Shown piece by piece: positions 26,592-35,216 of a DNA stretch of 64,000 nucleotides. Position 1 is the stretch's first letter. Each line of letters starts with the position of its first letter. Position numbers and translations under genes: made by a program. The stretch spans positions 32,568 through 96,567 of the forward strand of contig NZ_JPOC01000046.1 of the NCBI RefSeq assembly GCF_000738775.1, given 5' to 3'. This DNA comes from Prescottella defluvii (lineage in GTDB: Bacteria > Actinomycetota > Actinomycetes > Mycobacteriales > Mycobacteriaceae). Under the pieces are notes generated by a model that was not told where the DNA came from, ran no database searches, and was given only the letters and a program-made list of their open reading frames with translations.

Positions 26592-28199
26592 ATGTCCCAA
26601 GACGTCCAGGCGACCTCGCGTCCCGACGCCCCCGTAAACGACAATCCCAATCACGACCGCCGCTGGCTGGTGCTGTGCATCGTCGCGCTGGCACAGCTCA
26701 CCGTCGTGCTCGACGGCACGATCGTGAGCATCGCGCTGCCCGACGCCCAGAAGGAACTGGGCATCAGCAACCTGGACCGGCAGTGGGTGGTGACCGCCTA
26801 CGCGCTGGCGTTCGGTGCACTACTGCTGCTCGGCGGTCGCATCGCCGACTTCTGGGGCCGCAAGCGCTCGTTCATGGTCGGTATGGCGGGCTTCGCGGTG
26901 GCGTCAGCCGTCGGCGGTTTCGCGCAGACCGGGATGCAGTTGTTCGCCGCCCGCGCCGGTCAGGGAGTGTTCGCGGCGCTGCTCGCGCCGGCCGCCCTCG
27001 CGATCCTCACCACGACGTTCGTCGGCGAGAAAGAACGCGCCAAGGCGTTCGCGGTGTTCGGTGCGATCTCCGGCGGCGGCGCCGCGATCGGCCTGCTGCT
27101 CGGCGGCGTGCTGACGCAGTACGTCGACTGGCGCTGGTGCCTGCTGGTGAACATCCCCGTCGCGCTGTTCGCGATCGCGGTGACGCTGCCGATCGTCAAA
27201 GAGACCAAGGCGCACGGCGACACCAGCTACGACCTGCCCGGCACCGTCCTGGTCGCGATCGGCCTGGGCTCGCTGGTGTACGGCTTCACCAAGGCCGAGC
27301 ACGGCTGGCTCGAGACGCAGACGCTGCTGTTCATCGGTATCGGACTGCTCGCGCTCGTCGCGTTCGTGCTCGTGGAGAAGAAATCGGCGAACCCGCTTCT
27401 GCCGCTCAGCGTTCCGTGGCACCGCGACCGCGGCGCGGCGTTCATCGGCTCGGCACTGGTCGGCGCGGCGCTGCTCGGCGGCACCCTGTACCTGACGTTC
27501 TACCTGCAGATCGTGATGGGCCTGAGCCCGGTGATGTCGGGTGTCGGTTCGCTGCCGATGGCCTTCTTCATCGTCATCGCGTCGACCATCGCGGCGCAGC
27601 TCACCACCCGCATCGGACCCAAGCCGCTCATGGTCGTCGGACCGATCTTCGCGGCCGTCGGCCTGTTCCTGCTCACCCAGATCGAGGTGGACACCTCCTA
27701 CTGGACACACGTGTTCCCCGGTCTGGCGATCTTCGGTTTCGGCCTGGGTCTACTGATGGTGCCGATGCAGAACCTGGCACTGCTCGGCGTCCCCAACCAT
27801 GACGCCGGCGCCGCCAGCGCCCTCGCGAACGCCACGCTGCAGATCGGCGGCGCCCTGGGCACCGCGCTGTTCACCACCGTGTACGCGTCGGCCAAGAGCG
27901 CATTCCAGGCCGACAACCCGGCGCCCACTCCCCCGCCCGGCTTCCCCGCCGACGCGATCCCCACCGACCTCGCCAACGCCACGCCGCCCACACCCGAGCA
28001 GATCGCGGCCATGCCGGCGCCCGCACAGGACTTCATCGGCAAGGTCATGGACTGGGTGTTCGGCACCGAGGTGTCCGGCTACGCGCACGCGTTCGGCTGG
28101 GCCGGTGCGCTCATCCTCGTCATCAGCCCGATCGTGATGATCCTGGTTCGTGCCAAGAAGGGCGACCTGCCCGCCGAAGGCGCCGTCGGGATGCACTGA
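26592..28199 (+). CDS. DHA2-family MFS drug exporter
   Basis: Proton-driven major facilitator of 535 aa with about 14 membrane segments, the DHA2 (EmrB/QacA) layout. Motifs: LDGTIVSIALPDAQKELG in TM1, motif A GGRIADFWGRKR after TM2, and motif C-like GGGAAIGLLLGGVL in TM5. An extracellular loop near the end (about 440-495) is Pro/Ala-rich (NPAPTPPPGFPADAIPTD). Likely exports hydrophobic or cationic compounds; the substrate cannot be told. Start ATG 26592 after GTAGGAACTGC, a weak ribosome site. No adjacent TetR/MarR regulator is present. Confidence 0.9.
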   Translation: MSQDVQATSRPDAPVNDNPNHDRRWLVLCIVALAQLTVVLDGTIVSIALPDAQKELGISNLDRQWVVTAYALAFGALLLLGGRIADFWGRKRSFMVGMAGFAVASAVGGFAQTGMQLFAARAGQGVFAALLAPAALAILTTTFVGEKERAKAFAVFGAISGGGAAIGLLLGGVLTQYVDWRWCLLVNIPVALFAIAVTLPIVKETKAHGDTSYDLPGTVLVAIGLGSLVYGFTKAEHGWLETQTLLFIGIGLLALVAFVLVEKKSANPLLPLSVPWHRDRGAAFIGSALVGAALLGGTLYLTFYLQIVMGLSPVMSGVGSLPMAFFIVIASTIAAQLTTRIGPKPLMVVGPIFAAVGLFLLTQIEVDTSYWTHVFPGLAIFGFGLGLLMVPMQNLALLGVPNHDAGAASALANATLQIGGALGTALFTTVYASAKSAFQADNPAPTPPPGFPADAIPTDLANATPPTPEQIAAMPAPAQDFIGKVMDWVFGTEVSGYAHAFGWAGALILVISPIVMILVRAKKGDLPAEGAVGMH

Positions 28200-28229
28200 T
28201 CTCTCTCCTCCCCCATTCCCCCTCGGGAA

Positions 28230-28278
28230 GCTGAAGGGTCCGTTCATGCGCTGGTAGCGCATGAACGGACCCTTCAGC
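28230..28278. terminator. Perfect 21-bp hairpin between convergent genes
   Basis: GCTGAAGGGTCCGTTCATGC and one more base (28230-28250) are exactly complementary to 28258-28278 across a 7-base loop. It lies between the exporter and the NmrA-family gene and should stop both. Confidence 0.85.
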
Positions 28279-28293
28279 TGTCCTACCGGAGCC

Positions 28294-29151
28294 TCAGAGC
28301 GCGGCGCGCAGGACGGTTTCGAGCGGGGTGGACGCCCGTCCGATGAGCCGCTGCAGGTCGCCGCTGGTGACGTCGAGGACGCCGGTCGCGACACCGGCGT
28401 CGGCGTCGGCGAGGACCGCGGCCATCGGTACGGGCAGTCCGGCGGACTCGAGAATTCCCCGATACTCCGCGACGGGCAGGTTCCGGAACTCGACGGGCTT
28501 GCCGGTGACGTTCGAGATGGCTTGGGCCAGTTTGGGGTACGACACGTGCTCGTCGCCGCCGAGCTCGTACACCTTGCCGGCCTGGTTCTCGTCGGAGGTC
28601 AGTACGACGGCGGCGGCCTCGGCGTAGTCGGCTCGGGCCGCGCCCGCGACGCGACCGCCACCGGCGCTGCCGACGAGGACGCCACGCTCGGCGGTCCCGT
28701 CCAGGTCGTTCGTGTAGTTCTCCCAGTACCAGCCGTTGCGGAGCAGGGCGTGGTCGATGCCGGATTCGGCGAGCAGTCGCTCAGTGACCTGATGTTCCAG
28801 CGCGAGCTGGAGGGTGCTGTTCGGCGCGTCCAGGATGGACGTGTACGCGATGAAGGCGACGCCCGCGGTCTTCGCGGCGTCGATGATGTTGGTGTGCTGC
28901 GGCACCCGCTCGCCCACCACGCTGCCGGAGACCAGCAGCAGCTTGTCGACGCCTGCCAGCGCGGTTTCGAGTGCGGCCCGGTCGGCATAGTCGGCGGTGC
29001 GCACCTGCACGCCCTGCGCCGCCAGGTCGGCGGCCTTCTCCGGGTTGCGGACGACGGCGACGACGTCGGATGCGGGTACGCCGCGGCGCAGCAGTTCGTC
29101 GACGGCGAGGCGGCCGAGGTGTCCGGTGGCACCGGTGACGGCGATGATCAT
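28294..29151 (-). CDS. NAD(P)-binding quinone oxidoreductase-like protein (NmrA/QorB)
   Basis: Atypical SDR of 285 aa. The cofactor loop is GATGHLGRLAVDELLRRG at the N-terminus. It has the family's LLLVSGSVVGERVPQHTNII stretch and ALLRNGWYWENYTNDL, as in QorB-type NADPH:quinone oxidoreductases. Start ATG 29151 with GGGAG upstream. It is divergent from an HxlR regulator with 118 bases between; this mirrors qor2-qorR of C. glutamicum, where the enzyme is induced by diamide or quinones. Confidence 0.85.
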   Translation of the reverse strand: MIIAVTGATGHLGRLAVDELLRRGVPASDVVAVVRNPEKAADLAAQGVQVRTADYADRAALETALAGVDKLLLVSGSVVGERVPQHTNIIDAAKTAGVAFIAYTSILDAPNSTLQLALEHQVTERLLAESGIDHALLRNGWYWENYTNDLDGTAERGVLVGSAGGGRVAGAARADYAEAAAVVLTSDENQAGKVYELGGDEHVSYPKLAQAISNVTGKPVEFRNLPVAEYRGILESAGLPVPMAAVLADADAGVATGVLDVTSGDLQRLIGRASTPLETVLRAAL

Positions 29152-29269
29152 GAGAACTCCCGAGGTTGAACCTTCAATTCTTCGTTCACGCTCCATAATG
29201 CACTTATTTTTCGTAAGCGCAACCGTTTGGGTCAGTACAGATCGTTTCGCAGGTAGTAACCTCGAGTGC
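29152..29269. promoter_or_regulatory. Divergent promoter region of oxidoreductase and HxlR gene
   Basis: This 118-base AT-rich region serves both genes. GGTAGTAACC (29252-29261) forms a short imperfect dyad just before the regulator start and could be its own operator. TTTTTCGTAAGCGC (29207-29220) marks the middle. Sites are inferred only. Confidence 0.4.
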
Positions 29270-29659
29270 GTGAGCAGCGACGACCAGCACTTCGACGACC
29301 CGACCCTCGAGTCCGACGTCTTCGCACGCGACTGCCATTCGCGGGGCGCCCTGCTCAACATCACCGGACGCTGGGGCACGCTCGCACTTGCCGCGCTGGG
29401 TGAGGGCCCGTACCGGTTCGGCGCGCTGCGCCGACGGGTGGACGGGGTGAGCGAGCGCATGCTGGCGCAGACGCTGCAGCAACTCGAGCGCGACGGCCTG
29501 GTGCACCGCGAGGTCCGCGAGACCATCCCGCCCAACGTCGAATACAGCCTCACTCCACTCGGAGAGAAGATCGCCGAACGCCTCACCGGGCTCATCGAAC
29601 TGCTCGAATCGCACATGCCGGACATCACCGCGGCGCAGACTCGGTACGACGCACGCTGA
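29270..29659 (+). CDS. HxlR-family regulator, QorR-like
   Basis: A 129-aa winged-helix regulator. HxlR hallmarks: NITGRWGTLALAALGEGPYR, RFGALRRRVDGVSERMLAQT and LERDGLVHREVRE, then PPNVEYSLTPLGEKI. It has one cysteine, Cys22 in ARDCHSRG. In C. glutamicum QorR a single N-terminal Cys senses diamide, so redox control of the divergent oxidoreductase is likely. GTG 29270 is chosen as the start; no strong Shine-Dalgarno site is present, so the message may be nearly leaderless. Confidence 0.87.
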   Translation: MSSDDQHFDDPTLESDVFARDCHSRGALLNITGRWGTLALAALGEGPYRFGALRRRVDGVSERMLAQTLQQLERDGLVHREVRETIPPNVEYSLTPLGEKIAERLTGLIELLESHMPDITAAQTRYDAR

Positions 29660-29681
29660 CCGGACGACGACAGGGGTGGCC

Positions 29682-30566
29682 ATGCCGAGCCTGAGCAGTA
29701 GGGCCATGCCGTTGGCGATCGCAGCACTGGGCCGACGACGGCCGAGCGCCGACGATGTCCGCCGGGAGATCGCGGCACTGCAGGCCAAGCCGAAGCCGTT
29801 CGCCCCGCCGTCGTCGCTGGGGCGCCGCCTGGACGTGACGTCCGGGGCGTCGGCTGCGGGCTGGCCCGTGTTCACGGTGACCCCGCGCGGCCAGGAGCCG
29901 TCGCCGCGGGTGCTGTATCTGCACGGCGGCGCCTACATCCGGGAGATCACCCGGCACCACTGGAAACTGATCGGGCAGTTGGCGTCGGCCGGGGCCGCCG
30001 TGACCGTGCCGATCTATCCGCTCGCACCGCGCGGGACCGCGGAACACGTGGTGGCGGGGTCGGCCGATCTGGCGCACGAACTTGCCGCCGACGGGACCCC
30101 GGTGATGGTCGCGGGCGATTCGGCGGGTGGCGGACTCGCACTGGCCGTGGCCCTCGCGCTGCGCGACCGCGGTGCGGACGCTCCCGCGCACACGGCACTG
30201 ATCTCACCGTGGCTCGACGCGACCGGCTCCCACCCCGGCATTGCGGCGGTGGCGCCCCGCGACCCATGGCTGCACCCGGGCGGACTCACAGTCGCCGCGG
30301 ACGCGTACCGCGGCGGGTTGGATCGGGAGCACCCATGGGTGAGCCCGCTCAACGGGGACCTCACCGGACTCGGCCCGATCACACTGTTCACCGGCACCCG
30401 CGACATCCTCAACGTCGATGCCCGCCGGTTCACTCCGCTCGCCGCGGACGCCCGCCTGTCACTGGACGTCCACGAGGAGCCGGGGATGATCCACGTCTAC
30501 CCGCTGCTCCCGATCCCGGAGGGCAAGAAAGCCCGCACAATCCTGTGCGGGCTTCTCGCGAACTAG
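29682..30566 (+). CDS. Alpha/beta hydrolase, HSL-type esterase
   Basis: A 294-aa esterase/lipase of the hormone-sensitive lipase group. Oxyanion motif HGGAY, nucleophile elbow GDSAGGG, acid in the FTGTRDIL region, and His in EPGMIHVYPLLP. No signal peptide, so cytoplasmic or peripheral. ATG 29682 is preferred over GTG 29676, because AGGGG (29672-29676) would then be correctly spaced. It follows the HxlR gene by 22 bases, on the same strand. A terminator-like hairpin overlaps its last codons. Confidence 0.85.
   Translation: MPSLSSRAMPLAIAALGRRRPSADDVRREIAALQAKPKPFAPPSSLGRRLDVTSGASAAGWPVFTVTPRGQEPSPRVLYLHGGAYIREITRHHWKLIGQLASAGAAVTVPIYPLAPRGTAEHVVAGSADLAHELAADGTPVMVAGDSAGGGLALAVALALRDRGADAPAHTALISPWLDATGSHPGIAAVAPRDPWLHPGGLTVAADAYRGGLDREHPWVSPLNGDLTGLGPITLFTGTRDILNVDARRFTPLAADARLSLDVHEEPGMIHVYPLLPIPEGKKARTILCGLLAN
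30529..30554 (+). terminator. Terminator embedded in coding 3' end
   Basis: AAGCCCGCACA (30529-30539), 4-base loop, TGTGCGGGCTT (30544-30554), then CTCGCG: an 11-bp perfect stem closed by A-T pairs. It ends 12 bases before the TAG stop of the esterase, so it lies inside the coding sequence and encodes part of ARTILCGLL. Confidence 0.65.
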
Positions 30567-30585
30567 CTCTTCGGGCGGCGAACCG

Positions 30586-31989
30586 TCAGAAGTTGATCAT
30601 GTGGCCGGCGAGGCCGTGGATGGCCTCCTGCAGCGCCTCGCTGAGCGTGGGGTGCGTGTGCACGTTGCGGGCCAGCTCGTTGACCGTGAGGTCCCACTTC
30701 TGGGCCAGGGTCAGCTCGGGCAGCAGCTCCGAGACGTCGGGGCCGATGAGGTGGCCGCCGAGCAGCTCGCCGTACTTCTTGTCGGCGATGAGCTTGACGA
30801 AGCCGTTGGGGTCGCCCAGGCCGTGCGCCTTGCCGTTCGCGGTGAACGGGAAGGTGGCGACCTTGATGTCGTAGCCCTCGGCCTTGGCCTGCGCCTCGGT
30901 GAGACCGAAGCTGGCGACCTGCGGCTGGCAGAACGTGGCACGCGGCATCATCCGGTAGTCGCCCAGCTCCATGGTCTCGGCGTCACCGATGGTCTCGGCG
31001 GCGACGACGCCCTGCGCCTCGGCGACGTGCGCGAGCTGCAGCTTGGCGGTGACGTCACCGATGGCGTAGATGCCCGCGACGTTGGTGCGCATGCGCTCGT
31101 CGATCGCGATGGCGCCGCGGTCGGTGAGCGCGACGCCGGTGTTCTCGAGGCCGTAGCCCTCGACGCGCGGCGCGAAGCCGACCGACTGCATGACCTTGTC
31201 GACGGTGACGGTCTCGATCTCGCCGGACTTGTTGTCCTTGATGGAGACGGTGACGTCGGAGCCGTTGTCGACGATCGACTGGACGGCCGCACCGGTCTTG
31301 ATCTTGACGCCGAGCTTCTTGTAGTGCTTGGCGATCTCCTTGGAGATGTCCTCGTCCTCGTTGGGGAGGGCGCGGTCCAGGAACTCGACGATGGTGACGT
31401 CGACACCGTAGTTGGAGAGGACGTAGCCGAACTCCATGCCGATGGCGCCGGCGCCGACGATGACGATCGACTTCGGCAGGTCGCGGGTGAGGATCTGCTC
31501 CTCGTAGGTGACGACGTTCGCGCTGAGCGAGGTGCCCGGCAGCAACTTGGTCACCGAACCGGTGGCGATGATGACGTTGTCGAAGGTCACCGTCTCGGTG
31601 GCACCCGAGCTGAGGGCGACCGAGATGGTCTTGGCATCGACGAACGTGCCACGACCGTCGAACTCGTCGATCTTGTTCTTCTTCATCAGGAAGTGCACGC
31701 CCTTGACGCGGCCGTCCGCCACCTTGCGGCTGCGGTCGAATGCTGCGCCGAAGTCGAAGGACACGTCTCCCGAGATGCCGAACACCTTGGCTTCCTTGTG
31801 GAAGAGGTGCGCCAGTTCGGCATTGCGGAGAAGAGCCTTGGAGGGGATGCAGCCCACGTTCAGGCAGACACCGCCCCAGTACTTCTCTTCGATGATGGCG
31901 GTCTTGAGGCCCAGCTGTGCCGCGCGGATAGCAGCGACGTACCCACCGGGACCGGCTCCGAGGACAACGACGTCATAGTGTGAGGTCAC
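30586..31989 (-). CDS. lpd: Dihydrolipoyl dehydrogenase
   Basis: FAD flavoprotein (E3) of 467 aa that reoxidises dihydrolipoamide in pyruvate, 2-oxoglutarate and branched-chain dehydrogenase complexes, and in mycobacteria supports peroxynitrite reductase. FAD loop [10 protein letters not shown]; redox disulfide Cys42-Cys47 in [17 protein letters not shown] loop [16 protein letters not shown] motif YAIGDV; C-terminal catalytic His-Glu in [13 protein letters not shown]. Length is typical. Start GTG 31989 lies 9 bases from a TAGGCT -10 box, giving a nearly leaderless transcript. M. tuberculosis lpdC is also close to ramB; here it is 26 kb away. Confidence 0.97.
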   Translation of the reverse strand: MTSHYDVVVLGAGPGGYVAAIRAAQLGLKTAIIEEKYWGGVCLNVGCIPSKALLRNAELAHLFHKEAKVFGISGDVSFDFGAAFDRSRKVADGRVKGVHFLMKKNKIDEFDGRGTFVDAKTISVALSSGATETVTFDNVIIATGSVTKLLPGTSLSANVVTYEEQILTRDLPKSIVIVGAGAIGMEFGYVLSNYGVDVTIVEFLDRALPNEDEDISKEIAKHYKKLGVKIKTGAAVQSIVDNGSDVTVSIKDNKSGEIETVTVDKVMQSVGFAPRVEGYGLENTGVALTDRGAIAIDERMRTNVAGIYAIGDVTAKLQLAHVAEAQGVVAAETIGDAETMELGDYRMMPRATFCQPQVASFGLTEAQAKAEGYDIKVATFPFTANGKAHGLGDPNGFVKLIADKKYGELLGGHLIGPDVSELLPELTLAQKWDLTVNELARNVHTHPTLSEALQEAIHGLAGHMINF

Positions 31990-31997
31990 GAGGCCCT

Positions 31998-32051
31998 AGC
32001 CTAGTCCCGCCTCGAATCCGTGTCCCGGGTTGGTGCTTACTCCGAAGTAAG
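31998..32051 (-). promoter_or_regulatory. lpd promoter with inverted repeat
   Basis: On the minus strand TAGGCT (31998-32003) is a good -10 box 8 bases before the lpd GTG. CTTAC-TCCGAA-GTAAG (32036-32051) is a perfect 5-bp dyad near the -35 to -50 zone and may bind a regulator or RNA polymerase activator. Confidence 0.45.
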
Positions 32052-32080
32052 TTCAGCTGTCGCGGGAATGACCCCGGACA

Positions 32081-32122
32081 CACCTGCGACCCCAGCCGCC
32101 GGAGCGACTGGGGTCGTAGGTG
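32081..32122 (-). terminator. Terminator of the small-peptide operon
   Basis: CACCTGCGACCCCAG (32081-32095) pairs with CTGGGGTCGTAGGTG (32108-32122), 14 of 15 positions, across a 12-base loop. It begins 8 bases after the stop of the 50-aa peptide gene, supporting that gene as real and separating it from lpd. Confidence 0.75.
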
Positions 32123-32129
32123 CGAATGC

Positions 32130-32282
32130 TCAACTGAACGAGATGGCGCTCCCGAGGTCTCCCACGGTGCTTCCACCGAAGACACTGCCCCGGCTGAGAC
32201 TGAGGAGAATGTCGAGCAGGCCCGACATGGAGCCCGTTGCCGCCCCGGCCAAAGAGCCGAGATCGATTGCGTCCAGATTCAT
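32130..32282 (-). CDS. 50-aa hydrophobic peptide, PorA/PorH-like candidate
   Basis: A short gene (ATG 32280-32282 to TGA 32130-32132) preceded by AAAGGCG about 6-10 bases upstream. The peptide begins MNLDAIDLGSLAGAATGSMS and ends GDLGSAISFS. It has no signal peptide, no Cys, one Arg and no Lys, many Ser/Gly, and a Leu/Ile-rich central helix (GLLDILLSLS). It is the second gene of a two-gene operon, 33 bases after the 26-aa peptide gene, and is followed by a strong hairpin. Size, composition and lack of signal resemble the PorA/PorH cell-wall channel peptides of corynebacteria; sequence identity to them is not evident. Function is inferred. Confidence 0.65.
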   Translation of the reverse strand: MNLDAIDLGSLAGAATGSMSGLLDILLSLSRGSVFGGSTVGDLGSAISFS

Positions 32283-32315
32283 AGCAGTCGCCTTTCTACG
32301 GCTTCAGACTCCTGA

Positions 32316-32396
32316 TCAGGAGAGCTCGGTGACCGAACCGAAGTTCACGATCTGGCCGATGAGGATCTGGATGAGGCCGATGAGGTCGTTGTTCAT
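32316..32396 (-). CDS. 26-aa hydrophobic peptide, PorA/PorH-like candidate
   Basis: A very short gene (ATG 32394-32396 to TGA 32316-32318) with an ideal ribosome site TTAGGAGAAACA before the start. The peptide starts MNNDLIGLIQILIGQIVNFG and ends in SVTELS, forming one amphipathic or membrane-active helix with no basic residues. It is the first gene of the pair with the 50-aa peptide. Such two-peptide operons recall porH-porA of C. glutamicum, where both partners are needed for one channel. A leader peptide for the second gene is an alternative, but no attenuator is evident between them. Confidence 0.6.
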   Translation of the reverse strand: MNNDLIGLIQILIGQIVNFGSVTELS

Positions 32397-33105
32397 TGTT
32401 TCTCCTAATTTCGTGGTGGTGTATTGCTTGTGATTGCTACGTGATCACTCCCGCAGCAATGCAGAGAATTTCGCCGACCGGGGGACCCCGCTACCCCGGA
32501 TGCATCCATTCCCAGCGCATCCCGTCCTCTTGGCGCAGGTTGCGGAGTGACCGTGGTGAGTCACCCCGCTGCCTCCTGGCCGGGAAGCCGGTCGGGTTTA
32601 TTCGACCGTGATCGGAACCATAATCCAGATCACATCGACTTGTCTTCGGTTTCGTTACTAAATCTGGTCACCCGTCCAGGATGTCTGGATCTTCACCCCG
32701 GCCTTCACCCTCCGGGCATCGACAAGCCCTACTCCGGCACCACCCCCTAGATCCCGGCAACGTCGCGTAGTCGCAGGTGACATCTCGCACCCGCCCAGCC
32801 GGTCCCGACGCCCCGAGCCGCCGAATCCGGACCGAGACCGGACGGACCTGCGGCACACGCGAGGGACGCCGTGGCCGGCATCGACTACGGCGGCCTCGAC
32901 CGCGCGGTGGCCGAGCCCACCCGCGACTACGTCGTCCAGTCAACGTCTGCGACTCAATATCGTTCCGACACAACACTTTCACCCACACCCCGGCAGATTC
33001 AGGATGCTCTTCGACGGCGAACACGCAGCCGTAGACTTCGTGCCGCCACCGGTTTCGGCCGGTACCACTTGCCCCGGCACGGCCACGGCCGACCACAATG
33101 TCCCT
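32397..33105. other. Long intergenic region with possible gene remnant
   Basis: This 709-base stretch separates the leftward peptide operon and the rightward oligopeptidase gene. The 32400-32460 and 32600-32670 parts are AT-rich and probably hold the peptide-operon promoter. No intact gene is convincing. Part of the right half looks like decayed coding sequence and is listed separately. Confidence 0.5.
32847..32940 (+). pseudogene. Possible coding remnant
   Basis: One frame reads PAAHARDAVAGIDYGGLDRA and continues VAEPTRDYVVQ with G or C at nearly every third position, as in real genes here. The bias stops abruptly near 32940, and the frame runs on with poor codon use to 33143. There is no good start or ribosome site. 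It may be a fragment of a lost gene; I do not recognise it. Confidence 0.25.
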
Positions 33106-35166
33106 ATGACGCACCACCCAGTGACCTCCGTACCGTCCGATGACCCGCATCTCTGGCTCGAGGACGTCACCGGCGACGACGCGCTGACCTGGGTCCGTGA
33201 ACACAACGACGAGACGATCGCCGAGTTCACCGGCACCGCCGCGTTCGGGCAGCTCGAGTCGAACATCCGCGCGATCCTCGACACCGATGCACGCATCCCC
33301 TACTCGCGCCGCCGCGGGAAGTACCTCTACAACTTCTGGCGCGACGCCGACCACGTCCGCGGCCTGTGGCGTCGCACGACGATGGACCGATACCGCAGCG
33401 ACACACCGGAATGGGAGATCCTCGTCGACGTCGACGAACTCGCCGAGCGTGAGGGCGAGAACTGGGTGTGGTCCAGCGCGCAGGTGCTGCGGCCCGAGCA
33501 GAACTTGGCCCTGATCAGCCTCTCCCGGGGCGGCGCCGACGCCGTCGTCGTGCGCGAATTCGACCTTGAATCACTGACCTTCAAGGACACCGGCGACGGC
33601 TTCCGGGTCGAGGAAGCCAAGACCGACATCGGGTGGATCGACGACGAGAACGTCTTCGTCGGAACAGATTTCGGCGACGACACGCTCACCGACTCCGGTT
33701 ACCCCCGCCTCGCGAAGCGCTGGCACCGCGGCACCCCGCTCGCCGAGGCCGTCACGGTGTTCAAGGGTGAGCAGACCGACGTCGCGATCTCCGCGTGGCA
33801 CGACAGCACCCCCGGATTCGAGCGCAGCTTCGTCGAGCGGGCCGTCGACTTCTACACCTCGCAGCGTTTCCAGGTGCTCGACGACGACACTCTCGTCCGC
33901 ATCGACACCCCCGACGACGCGCGGGTCTCGGCGTACCGGGAATGGCTGCTGATCCGCACCCGATCCGAGTGGACCGTCGCCGGCACCACGTACGCGGCAG
34001 GCACGCTGCTGGCCGCGAGGTACGACGACTACCTCGCCGGCTCCCGCGAGCTGACCGTGCTATTCGAACCGGATGAGCACACGTCACTCGAGCAGTACGC
34101 GTGGACGCGCCACCACCTGCTGTTGGTGACGCTCTCCGACGTCCAGTCCCACGTCCACGTCCTCACGCCCGGCGAGAACGGCTGGGAGACAACGCCGCTC
34201 GAGGGACTCCCGGAGCTGACGTCGACGGAGATCATCGACACCGATCCCCGCGAGAGTGACGACTTCTTCCTCAACTCCAGCGGCTACCTCACCCCCGCGA
34301 CACTGTTCTCCGGCACCGTCGGCGGACCGCTCGAGGCACTCAAGTCGGCGCCGGCGTTCTTCGACCCCACCGGACTGGCCGTCGCACAGCACTTCGCCGA
34401 GTCCGCCGACGGCACCCGCATCCCCTACTTCGTGGTGCGCCGCGACGGGGCGCCCGCCGGGCCGACACTGCTGTACGGCTACGGCGGCTTCGAGAACTCG
34501 ATGACCCCCGGCTACAGCGGCATCAACGGCACCGCATGGCTGCAGCGCGGCGGCACCTACGTGGTCGCGAACATCCGCGGTGGTGGCGAGTACGGACCGC
34601 AGTGGCACACCCAGGCGGTGCGCGACGGCCGGCACAAGGTGCACGAGGACTTCGCCGCCGTGGCCCGTGACCTCGTCGCCCGCGGCATCACCACGCCCGG
34701 GCAGCTCGGCGCGCAGGGCGGCAGCAACGGCGGACTGCTGATGGGCATCATGCTCACCAAGTACCCCGAGTTGTTCGGCGCCATCGTCTGCCAGGTGCCG
34801 CTGCTGGACATGAAGCGCTACCACCTGCTGCTCGCGGGCGCGTCGTGGATGGCCGAGTACGGCGACCCCGACAACCCCGACGACTGGGCGTTCATCTCCG
34901 AGTACTCGCCGTACCAGAACACCAGCGCGACGGCGGCGTACCCGCCGATCCTCATCGCCACCTCCACCCGCGACGATCGCGTCCACCCCGGGCACGCGCG
35001 CAAGATGACGGCGCGCCTCGAGGCAGAGGGCCACGACGTCCACTACTACGAGAACATCGAGGGCGGCCACGGCGGCGCCGCCGACAACGCACAGGCCGCG
35101 TTCAAGTCGGCTCTCACCTACACGTTCCTGTGGGAGCACCTGACGAAAGCACGTTCGGACGCCTGA
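33106..35166 (+). CDS. Prolyl oligopeptidase family serine peptidase
   Basis: Cytoplasmic peptidase of 686 aa in family S9. The N-terminus (DDPHLWLEDVTGDDALTWVR) is typical, and a seven-bladed propeller spans about residues 60-410. The C-terminal hydrolase domain has the nucleophile in GAQGGSNGGLL, the acid in STRDDRVHPGHARKM, and the His in NIEGGHGGAADN. No signal peptide. ATG 33106 is chosen because homologues begin just before DPHLWLED; no Shine-Dalgarno site is seen, so the mRNA may be leaderless. It is followed after 50 bases by the mycolyltransferase-like gene. Confidence 0.92.
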   Translation: MTHHPVTSVPSDDPHLWLEDVTGDDALTWVREHNDETIAEFTGTAAFGQLESNIRAILDTDARIPYSRRRGKYLYNFWRDADHVRGLWRRTTMDRYRSDTPEWEILVDVDELAEREGENWVWSSAQVLRPEQNLALISLSRGGADAVVVREFDLESLTFKDTGDGFRVEEAKTDIGWIDDENVFVGTDFGDDTLTDSGYPRLAKRWHRGTPLAEAVTVFKGEQTDVAISAWHDSTPGFERSFVERAVDFYTSQRFQVLDDDTLVRIDTPDDARVSAYREWLLIRTRSEWTVAGTTYAAGTLLAARYDDYLAGSRELTVLFEPDEHTSLEQYAWTRHHLLLVTLSDVQSHVHVLTPGENGWETTPLEGLPELTSTEIIDTDPRESDDFFLNSSGYLTPATLFSGTVGGPLEALKSAPAFFDPTGLAVAQHFAESADGTRIPYFVVRRDGAPAGPTLLYGYGGFENSMTPGYSGINGTAWLQRGGTYVVANIRGGGEYGPQWHTQAVRDGRHKVHEDFAAVARDLVARGITTPGQLGAQGGSNGGLLMGIMLTKYPELFGAIVCQVPLLDMKRYHLLLAGASWMAEYGDPDNPDDWAFISEYSPYQNTSATAAYPPILIATSTRDDRVHPGHARKMTARLEAEGHDVHYYENIEGGHGGAADNAQAAFKSALTYTFLWEHLTKARSDA

Positions 35167-35216
35167 CGCGTGGACTACGATTCGCCCGAATCCGTCAACG
35201 CGAATCGAGCCACCAC

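Noticed and set aside
26439..26654. 71-codon minus-strand frame, inner peptide MEFAPIVGIITTTTARFASG
   Set aside because: Looked like another small peptide gene, but there is no ribosome site, no terminator, and it overlaps the exporter start.
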